Position numbers and translations under genes: made by a program. Below are positions 31,046 through 35,456 of a stretch of 35,456 nt of DNA, piece by piece. The notes under the pieces are model-generated. The model was not told the DNA's origin and did no database searches. It was given only the letters and a program-made list of their open reading frames with translations. This DNA comes from a virus, in the IMG/VR virus record IMGVR_UViG_3300020205_001947, positions 1 through 35,456 of that record. One strand, written 5' to 3'. How positions within the stretch are numbered: position 1 is the stretch's first letter; every line of letters begins with the position of its first letter.

Positions 31046-31897
31046 ATGAAAAAAGTTTTATTAGGGTTAGGATTATTATTAGCGATGTCTATCACATCAT
31101 GTACAACAGCAGATTCAGCCGAAGTGGCATTGGTAGTAGATCAAATTGGGAATGACAAAGGTATTCCAAACATTGAAGTAGCATCAGGATTTATTTTCTA
31201 CTTCCCTCCAACACAGGATGTATTTATGTATCCAACATCAGTTCAACATAAGGTGTGGTCAGCAGATGTAAATGAAGATTCTCAGACAGATGAACATATT
31301 GATGTTACATCAGCAGATGGAGCAACATTTGGATTAGATGTTTCTTTAAACTTACAACTACAAAGAGCAAGAGCATCTGAGTTGTTTATTAAGTATAGAG
31401 TAGGAATGAGAGAGTTGATTGAAACGAGAGTGAGAACAATTGTTAGAAAAGAATTATTAGATAATGCTGTAGGATTTGCTTCTGATAGTTTATTGCAACA
31501 TAGAAATATTTACGAAGCTGGTGTTACTAAAACATTAGCAGTTGCATTAGAGAAAGAAGGATTCACATTGAACAACGTTGCAATTCTTAAAATGGCTTTA
31601 CCAGCATCGTATAAGAAAGCTATTGAAAGAAAGATAGCAGTATTACAAGAGACAGCTACAATTAAATCACAAACTGTACAAGCCGAGCAAACAGCATTGA
31701 AGAAAGTAGCATTAGCCAAAGGTAACTATGAAGCAGCTATCTACGACGCTAAGACAAAAGAGATACTATCTCAGCCTAAATTGTTAGAATTGTATAGAGC
31801 AGAGACTGATAGAGTATGGGCAAATAAAGGTAGATCACCTTATGGATCTAATAACGTATTTGGTTCAGCATCAGGAATACTTCTAAATAGAAACTAA
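31046..31897 (+). CDS. SPFH/prohibitin-like lipoprotein
   Basis: A 283-residue protein. A type II signal ends in the lipobox SITSC (lipidated Cys19). The SPFH (band 7) domain covers about 25-190: GFIFYFPPTQDVFMYPTSVQ, DGATFGLDVSLNLQLQ and RVGMRELIETRVRTIVRKEL. A long helical coiled coil (about 190-250) has Ala/Lys/Glu repeats. Such proteins form membrane rings. Here it is anchored by lipid rather than by a transmembrane helix, on the periplasmic face or at the outer membrane. In phages it may protect the infected cell or alter the envelope; this is inferred. Confidence 0.88.
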   Translation: MKKVLLGLGLLLAMSITSCTTADSAEVALVVDQIGNDKGIPNIEVASGFIFYFPPTQDVFMYPTSVQHKVWSADVNEDSQTDEHIDVTSADGATFGLDVSLNLQLQRARASELFIKYRVGMRELIETRVRTIVRKELLDNAVGFASDSLLQHRNIYEAGVTKTLAVALEKEGFTLNNVAILKMALPASYKKAIERKIAVLQETATIKSQTVQAEQTALKKVALAKGNYEAAIYDAKTKEILSQPKLLELYRAETDRVWANKGRSPYGSNNVFGSASGILLNRN

Positions 31898-31918
31898 AAT
31901 AATTGAAAAATAAATGAC

Positions 31919-31946
31919 AAAAGGCTTGCTTCGGTAGGCCTTTTTT
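31919..31946 (+). terminator. rho-independent terminator after the SPFH gene
   Basis: AAAAGGCTTGC (from 31919) pairs with GTAGGCCTT (31934-31942) around a TTCG tetraloop, followed by T6. Nearly the same as the terminator at 9484. The stem holds the TTG of the next promoter. Confidence 0.87.
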
Positions 31947-31956
31947 CGTATCTTTA
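31926..31956 (+). promoter_or_regulatory. promoter for the small-gene belt, fused to a terminator
   Basis: TTG 31926-31928 (in the terminator stem), 20 nt, TATCTTTA 31949-31956, followed by AGTATTAG. It drives the run of tiny genes from 31988. Confidence 0.68.
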
Positions 31957-31987
31957 AGTATTAGAAACAAGTAAACAAATAAAGGTT

Positions 31988-32077
31988 ATGTCAAAAGAAA
32001 GATTAAATGAGTTGTACGATATGTATGCAGGAGGAGTTCTATCACCGGAGTTAATTGAATACTTAAATAATAACTAA
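31988..32077 (+). CDS. micro-protein (29 residues)
   Basis: A 29-residue peptide (MSKERLNELYDMYAGGVLSP, then ELIEYLNNN), one amphipathic helix with a Gly-Gly break. It has a GGTTATG start and sits 32 nt after a good promoter, which supports expression. Confidence 0.5.
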   Translation: MSKERLNELYDMYAGGVLSPELIEYLNNN

Positions 32078-32082
32078 GAGAT

Positions 32083-32250
32083 ATGAAAATAATATACACA
32101 GAGGAAGTTCTAAACAGAATGGCTGAAAGAGATGGAGTAGAGGCAATTAATGAACTAGTAGCCTTAGGAGAAACAAAAGTAACAGAGGATAAAGTTCCTT
32201 ATGTAGTAATAACAATACCAGACGAAGCAAATGGCACAAGTACCACGTAA
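32083..32250 (+). CDS. small protein (55 residues)
   Basis: A 55-residue protein: a helix (EEVLNRMAERDGVEAINELV) then a strand pair (KVTEDKVPYVVITIPDE). It starts 5 nt after the previous stop and overlaps the next gene by 20 nt. Function unknown. Confidence 0.55.
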   Translation: MKIIYTEEVLNRMAERDGVEAINELVALGETKVTEDKVPYVVITIPDEANGTSTT

Positions 32251-32356
32251 GGATCTAATAGCCCACATACAGAGGCTACAGGAGGAAGTACAGCAGCTAA
32301 GAGAAGAGCTAGCATACGAAAAGAGAAGTAAAGCAACACAGGAGCGCAAGTCGTGA
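32231..32356 (+). CDS. small coiled-coil protein (41 residues)
   Basis: A 41-residue protein with a leucine-zipper-like helix (LIAHIQRLQEEVQQLREELA) and basic ends. It overlaps the previous gene by 20 nt. It may dimerise or modulate a partner; no DNA-binding part is apparent. Confidence 0.55.
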   Translation: MAQVPRKDLIAHIQRLQEEVQQLREELAYEKRSKATQERKS

Positions 32357-32376
32357 CGCGCAAAAAAAACGAAGTT

Positions 32377-32526
32377 ATGGTACACACAATCGTAGTAGGA
32401 AATGAATGTTATGTTTATATGAATGGTAAACTTCTACATAAGAAGTACATAGATCATTCTCAGTCGGGAGTAACATTCGACATAAGAGCATACAGAAAAG
32501 GAGATAGCTTAAAGTCAATCAGATAG
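32377..32526 (+). CDS. small beta-rich protein (49 residues)
   Basis: A 49-residue protein (HTIVVGNECYVYMNGKLLHK; GVTFDIRAYRKGDSLKSIR) that looks like a small beta-sheet. GTTATG start; the stop is followed two bases later by the next ATG. Function unknown. Confidence 0.55.
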   Translation: MVHTIVVGNECYVYMNGKLLHKKYIDHSQSGVTFDIRAYRKGDSLKSIR

Positions 32527-32528
32527 GT

Positions 32529-32702
32529 ATGGAGATAGGTACACAAGTGAAGGTAAAGCAAGATTGTTCATACTGTTTTCTAAATGAATATAACCTAGTA
32601 GTATGTGGTCACGATTCATCTTTAGACTACCCTATCACAGTAAGGATAGGAGACACAGATAGCTTCCAATGGTTTACAGAAGATGAACTACAAATATTAT
32701 AA
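32529..32702 (+). CDS. small protein (57 residues)
   Basis: A 57-residue protein, acidic with a small-barrel pattern (IGTQVKVKQDCSYCFLNEYN, then YPITVRIGDTDSFQWFTEDE). A CxxC lies at residues 13-16. It resembles SH3-like small barrels by pattern only. Confidence 0.55.
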   Translation: MEIGTQVKVKQDCSYCFLNEYNLVVCGHDSSLDYPITVRIGDTDSFQWFTEDELQIL

Positions 32703-32705
32703 GAT

Positions 32706-32852
32706 ATGAGAGATTATATAAGCAAATGGTGGAATAGAAAATGGAGCAATTGGGAGTACTATAGTAAGAGTGAGTGGAACTTTTGTATCATTCTCAAAAG
32801 AACTTCTAATGATGGTTTAATTCAATTTAAAAGAATAAGTACAGGAGTATGA
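32706..32852 (+). CDS. small Trp-rich protein (48 residues)
   Basis: A 48-residue basic protein with an unusual Trp density (SKWWNRKWSNWEYYSKSEWN). It overlaps the next gene by 4 nt. Function unknown; Trp-rich surfaces often bind membranes or proteins. Confidence 0.52.
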   Translation: MRDYISKWWNRKWSNWEYYSKSEWNFCIILKRTSNDGLIQFKRISTGV

Positions 32853-33037
32853 AAAAGTTTATAACAATTTACTTAGGGTTCTTTATAGCTCTACCATTAG
32901 CATTTTGTATAATGATATATCTACTAGGATGCTTTGTATCATGGAGCATTCTTGAAGTAAACATTGAATGGGCAGTTGTTAGAGTCTATATGCTATTTTC
33001 TACTGTCTTTGCATTCTTTCTATCAATTGATAAATAA
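32849..33037 (+). CDS. small membrane protein
   Basis: A 62-residue protein with two hydrophobic helices (about 4-26 and 38-58). ATG overlaps the preceding TGA. Function unknown. Confidence 0.62.
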   Translation: MKKFITIYLGFFIALPLAFCIMIYLLGCFVSWSILEVNIEWAVVRVYMLFSTVFAFFLSIDK

Positions 33038-33045
33038 AAAGCTAA

Positions 33046-33273
33046 ATGAGTGAACAAGCAACATTACACAAAGCATCATTTGAATTCTACCAAGAAGGTA
33101 ATTCAGATGGTACAACAGACGAGACAGAGGAGTTAAGAGTTGAGTGTGCAGGTATAGGAGATCTACAAGAAGGATGTTACTATGTTCTAAGAACACAAAC
33201 AGGATGGTCTATTAATGATCCAGAAGAATTAAATCAACTACTTAAGAGAGTAGATAATATGATCAAGCCATGA
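33046..33273 (+). CDS. hypothetical acidic protein
   Basis: A 75-residue acidic protein (EGNSDGTTDETEELRVECAG) with a C-terminal helix. It overlaps the next gene by 4 nt, forming a set of coupled genes. Function unknown. Confidence 0.65.
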   Translation: MSEQATLHKASFEFYQEGNSDGTTDETEELRVECAGIGDLQEGCYYVLRTQTGWSINDPEELNQLLKRVDNMIKP

Positions 33274-33497
33274 CACATAAAGAAAAAGCAAAAGACTTAG
33301 TCAATACATTCTACTACTCCCTACCTAACAATGGAAGTAGAGAAGGAATCAATAGTACTACAAGAAGGTATATGGAAGCAATCAAATGTGCTTTGATAAC
33401 AGTAGATCAAATGGTAAAGTTCTTATCATTGAATGACTCAACAATAGGTCTTGTACAATATTGGAACAAAGTTAAACAAGAAATAAAAAAGATATGA
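33270..33497 (+). CDS. hypothetical helical protein
   Basis: A 75-residue protein, with MTHKEKAKDLVNTFYYSLPN followed by a long helix (YMEAIKCALITVDQMVKFLS). This AKDLV...A...C/A pattern is common in phage proteins of unknown function. 4-nt overlaps on both sides. Confidence 0.65.
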   Translation: MTHKEKAKDLVNTFYYSLPNNGSREGINSTTRRYMEAIKCALITVDQMVKFLSLNDSTIGLVQYWNKVKQEIKKI

Positions 33498-33745
33498 CAG
33501 TTAGAGAACTAATCAAAGTATTGACAGAGATAGAAGACCAAGAGGTAAGGGTAATGGTAAGTGGATATGAAGGAGGATATAATGACATAGTAATAGGGAA
33601 TGGTATAGATAATAATATTCCAGCAATTGTAAATGTAGCCTTAGATGTAAATGAAGAATGGTATTATGGAGCACATGAAAGAGTAGGTGATATGTACGAT
33701 GCTGCTAATATTGAATACCAAATAGTAAAGGCAATTATTATATAA
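33494..33745 (+). CDS. hypothetical protein
   Basis: An 83-residue protein: an N-terminal helix (TVRELIKVLTEIEDQEVRVM) then a beta-rich section (GYEGGYNDIVIGNGIDNNIP). The opening resembles a family of short phage proteins with VxxLIxxLxxIxDxDxxV; function not known. Confidence 0.66.
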   Translation: MTVRELIKVLTEIEDQEVRVMVSGYEGGYNDIVIGNGIDNNIPAIVNVALDVNEEWYYGAHERVGDMYDAANIEYQIVKAIII

Positions 33746-33746
33746 G

Positions 33747-33938
33747 ATGGAAGTATGGGGAATAAATAAGCTAAAGGATCCTAATTCAAATCATATAATA
33801 AGAAAGGTACTAAAGAGAAGGAGACAGTTAATGGAAAGACAACAAACACCTAGAGTAGCAAAGGAGTTAAAGTATCTAGAACAGAGAATGGATATAGGAA
33901 TAATGCTATTGGAAAGATGGCGAGAGACCCATTCATAG
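33747..33938 (+). CDS. hypothetical basic protein
   Basis: A 63-residue Arg/Lys-rich helical protein (IIRKVLKRRRQLMERQQTPR). Its end overlaps the first ACCC repeat of cluster 1 (33927-33930). It could bind nucleic acid; position beside the possible origin is suggestive only. Confidence 0.6.
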   Translation: MEVWGINKLKDPNSNHIIRKVLKRRRQLMERQQTPRVAKELKYLEQRMDIGIMLLERWRETHS

Positions 33939-33976
33939 ACCCAATTCGTTACCCATTTGAGACCCGTTTCATACCC
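33927..33976 (+). repeat. phased ACCC repeats, cluster 1 (iteron-like)
   Basis: Five (G/T)ACCC(A/G) units start at 33927, 33939, 33951, 33962 and 33973: spacing 12, 12, 11, 11, about one helical turn. Several continue as ACCCGTTT or ACCCATTT. The same unit recurs at 34325-34439. Confidence 0.68.
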
Positions 33977-33993
33977 GTATCGTAGATCGAGAA

Positions 33994-34016
33994 ACAGAGT
34001 ATCTCTCCTACTCTGT
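33994..34016. repeat. perfect hairpin between repeat clusters
   Basis: ACAGAGTA (33994-34001) pairs with TACTCTGT (34009-34016) around TCTCTCC. No long T run follows, so it is more likely a structural element than a terminator. Confidence 0.55.
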
Positions 34017-34242
34017 CTTCGACTTATACGTACATGTCACGTACGGAAGATACCTGGAGAGACATAGAGAGAACTACTGAGATACAATAAGAAAAGGTAA
34101 GACTTTGATTAAACATAAAGAGTAGTAAAACCCTTTGAAGAGTATAAAGACATATAGTACTAGGTATGAAAAGGTACTGTAAGGTATATACGATGTGTAA
34201 AAAGATAGGAAAGGCTAGGTAGAATAAAGTAAGGAAAAATGT

Positions 34243-34272
34243 GGGGACTGTGTCTCCCTATTACTTTTTTTT
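34243..34272 (+). terminator. likely terminator of the small-gene belt
   Basis: GGGGACTGTGTCTCCC forms a hairpin (GGG/CCC and GAC/GTC with one bulge) followed by TATTAC and eight T. It would end the transcript from the 31926 promoter. Confidence 0.55.
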
Positions 34273-34324
34273 CTATATAGAGATAATCTATGGCGTATAG
34301 TGTAAGGAGATACTCGATTTCGAT

Positions 34325-34439
34325 ACCCATTTGGTACCCGTTCCTATAGGCGACAGGGAGAGAGTGTAAGGAAAAACCCGTTCTAGCTACCCGTTTGTAA
34401 CCCGTCTTGTTACCCGACCTAGTGACCCGGTTGAGACCC
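34325..34439 (+). repeat. phased ACCC repeats, cluster 2 (iteron-like)
   Basis: Eight ACCC units start at 34325, 34336, 34376, 34389, 34400, 34412, 34425 and 34436: mostly 11-13 nt apart, with one 40-nt gap. Most read as TACCCGTT or AACCCGTT. All on one strand, same unit as cluster 1. Confidence 0.7.
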
Positions 34440-34469
34440 GTTTTTTTATGAAAATAAACCGAAAAAGAG

Positions 34470-34500
34470 TTGCCTCCTACGGTATTTATTCTTATATTTA
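34470..34500 (+). promoter_or_regulatory. strong phage promoter (TTG-N20-TATATTTA)
   Basis: TTG 34470-34472, 20 nt, TATATTTA 34493-34500, followed by GGTATAATTA. TTGCCTCCTA is shared with the site at 35168. ATG 25 nt downstream. Confidence 0.82.
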
Positions 34501-34524
34501 GGTATAATTATAAACAAAGAGGCT

Positions 34525-34722
34525 ATGAAAGAATTAGAAAGAGACTTAGGAGGGGCTTACAACCTATTAAAACTGTTAATGTTATTGCTTATATTTCCTA
34601 TGGTGCTTTATTTTATATACGAATGGATATTCAAATATAACATTTGGCAAAAGGTATTCTCAGGAATCTGGATAGCTGTTGTTTTTTATTACTTCGATCT
34701 TATACCTGGAATTCATCCTTAA
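34525..34722 (+). CDS. small membrane protein
   Basis: A 65-residue protein with two hydrophobic helices (about 13-32, LLKLLMLLLIFPMVLYFIYE, and about 43-58). A strong promoter directly upstream suggests high expression. Function unknown. Confidence 0.68.
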   Translation: MKELERDLGGAYNLLKLLMLLLIFPMVLYFIYEWIFKYNIWQKVFSGIWIAVVFYYFDLIPGIHP

Positions 34723-34729
34723 TATACCT

Positions 34730-34873
34730 ATGAAACAGATTCAATTTACAATGCAGGAGAGATGGGCAGCCTCACGGCATACCGTTCAGAAGTCTAAGAA
34801 GACCTACACTAGGAAGGAGAAGCACTCCTCAAAGAAACAGGGGCCTCAAAAGGGTCCCTTTTATTATACCTAA
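34730..34873 (+). CDS. small basic protein (47 residues)
   Basis: From the ATG at 34730 it gives 47 residues, Lys/Arg/Gln-rich (ASRHTVQKSKKTYTRKEKHS). Upstream in-frame starts at 34679 would overlap the previous gene and are less likely. The last codons are part of the terminator stem. It could be nucleic-acid binding; weak evidence. Confidence 0.5.
   Translation: MKQIQFTMQERWAASRHTVQKSKKTYTRKEKHSSKKQGPQKGPFYYT
34839..34866 (+). terminator. rho-independent terminator
   Basis: AGGGGCCT (34839-34846) pairs with GGGTCCCT (34852-34859, two G-T pairs) around CAAAA, then TTTTATTAT. It overlaps the end of the 47-residue gene. Read on the minus strand it may also end the leftward transcript. Confidence 0.65.
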
Positions 34874-35020
34874 AGCTTTGCTTTAAGTGCCTGGACCTGG
34901 TAAAGCATCACTTTAAGTGGGTATAAAACAGTAGTATGTATTACATAGTACAGAACATAAGGTACAGGCCCGTCTACTCTTCCGACTCTCTTTCAAGATC
35001 AGGCCCCTTATTCCCTTCCT
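34839..35020 (-). ncRNA. possible small RNA from a leftward promoter
   Basis: A good promoter at 35026-35056 points left into about 180 nt with no ORF beyond 12 codons. The region has a hairpin TAAAGC-AAA-GCTTTA (34870-34884), direct repeats CTTTAAGTG at 34881 and 34911 and paired AGGCCC motifs at about 34966 and 35001. A terminator-like stem lies at 34839-34859. It would be the only leftward transcript in the window. Confidence 0.42.
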
Positions 35021-35025
35021 ACACC

Positions 35026-35056
35026 TAAAGATACGAACACAACTCCCTTCTAGCAA
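35026..35056 (-). promoter_or_regulatory. leftward phage promoter
   Basis: On the minus strand TTG (35056-35054), 20 nt, TATCTTTA (35033-35026), with AGTTGCTAGAAG upstream and GGTGTA downstream. It matches the rightward family in all parts. Confidence 0.78.
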
Positions 35057-35167
35057 CTATTTTTACGTTTATTTTGCTACTATAGATAAAATCTATACAT
35101 GGTATAAAGGGTAGTGCTATTAAAAGGTGACATGGTAAAGTTTTTCCATAGTTATTTCCTATAGTAG

Positions 35168-35198
35168 TTGCCTCCTATGTATAAAGTTCATATATTTA
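35168..35198 (+). promoter_or_regulatory. strong phage promoter (TTG-N20-TATATTTA)
   Basis: TTG 35168-35170, 20 nt, TATATTTA 35191-35198, then GGTATCAATA. ATG of the next gene 29 nt downstream after an A-rich leader. Confidence 0.8.
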
Positions 35199-35226
35199 GG
35201 TATCAATAATTTAAAACACAAACAAT

Positions 35227-35451
35227 ATGGAAAAGTTTATTACAGCAACAATTAAATCAACATCGGAACATTGGTTAGGAAAAAGGATAGGGGTTAGTAT
35301 GCGAATTGACGAGGAATGGACACCTGAGGGTTACTTTTTGTCAAACGGATTAAACGAACAGGATATCCAGGCATTACATAAAGCAATAATAAGCAGTAAA
35401 AAAAGGCATTATAATAAAATGGCTAAATTAAATAAAAATAAAGTTGCTTAA
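35227..35451 (+). CDS. hypothetical protein
   Basis: A 74-residue protein, with a beta-like start (FITATIKSTSEHWLGKRIGV), an acidic middle and a basic C-terminal helix (KKRHYNKMAKLNKNK). Complete within the window, with its own strong promoter. No family recognised. Confidence 0.7.
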   Translation: MEKFITATIKSTSEHWLGKRIGVSMRIDEEWTPEGYFLSNGLNEQDIQALHKAIISSKKRHYNKMAKLNKNKVA

Positions 35452-35456
35452 TTAAA

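Larger units (their letters stand above)
33939..34524. other. non-coding region with repeats and hairpins, candidate origin of replication
   Basis: About 590 bases without a gene. It holds two phased ACCC clusters on the same strand, an 8-bp perfect hairpin (33994-34016), a short palindrome CGTAC...GTACG about 34029-34042, an AT-rich section (34090-34240), a terminator (34243-34272) and a promoter (34470-34500). Iterons flanking an AT-rich stretch resemble a replication origin; a packaging or centromere-like site is an alternative. Confidence 0.45.
34874..35226. other. non-coding region with divergent promoters
   Basis: About 350 bases without a gene. It contains the small-RNA candidate, its leftward promoter (35026-35056), an AT-rich 110-nt spacer with a hairpin TAGAT-AAA-ATCTA (35087-35099), and the rightward promoter (35168-35198). 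Confidence 0.6.

Noticed and set aside
32164-32387. Two minus-strand ORFs of 62-73 codons
   Set aside because: Opposite several short rightward genes, Cys/Ser-rich shadow composition and no leftward promoter close by.
33927-34439. CRISPR array
   Set aside because: Repeats are only about 8 nt at 11-13 nt spacing; no spacers of 30 or so nt and no cas genes.

Overview
The window is AT-rich, almost entirely coding on the + strand, and reads as part of a large tailed phage (or prophage) of a Bacteroidota host, most likely Flavobacteriia. Phage signs are the lysis cassette (holin candidates, GH19 endolysin, overlapping spanin-like pair), a family A DNA polymerase without a 5' nuclease domain, HNH endonucleases, DUF3310, DUF932, and dense overlapping small genes. 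Host signs are promoters of the Bacteroidota type (TTG, 20 nt, TAnnTTT-like), absence of Shine-Dalgarno sequences, a Flavobacteria-style signal peptide and an Hc1-like small basic protein.

Layout. 1-6.6 kb: QueF reductase, DNA polymerase, a homing-type HNH gene, GroES, GroEL and an Hc1-like protein. 6.6-9.5 kb: small genes and the lysis module. 9.5-11 kb: DUF3310, a RecB/Cas4-like PD-(D/E)XK nuclease and a ribbon-helix-helix protein. 11-23.8 kb: a tightly packed sugar island with at least six glycosyltransferases, a UDP-GlcNAc 2-epimerase, GDP-mannose 4,6-dehydratase, a compact DegT-type aminotransferase, a left-handed beta-helix acyltransferase, a cupin and a methyltransferase. Together these could make and attach an (N-acetyl)perosamine-like sugar. 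23.8-28.9 kb: small phage genes driven by near-identical promoters. 31-33.9 kb: an SPFH lipoprotein followed by a belt of very small genes. 33.9-35.2 kb: mostly non-coding DNA with two clusters of phased ACCC repeats (possible origin) and a leftward promoter for a likely small RNA.

The most unusual region is 28915-30475. It looks like a three-cassette integron-type array with no integrase. Each cassette starts with GTTA plus a cassette-specific tag and ends with the reverse complement of its own tag. The cassettes are separated by long imperfect palindromes that resemble attC sites. Removing exactly 1561 bases (28915-30475) restores one uninterrupted 124-codon phage reading frame, with no target duplication and with a GAT (GWT) target on the minus strand. 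This suggests that a host chromosomal cassette array recombined into the phage genome through a non-classical target site.

Transcription. At three places (about 1210, 9484 and 31920) the -33 TTG of a promoter lies inside the stem of the preceding terminator, with the same 20-nt spacing to the -7 box. This makes a compact terminator-promoter module. All functional calls come from reading the sequence; no database search was run.
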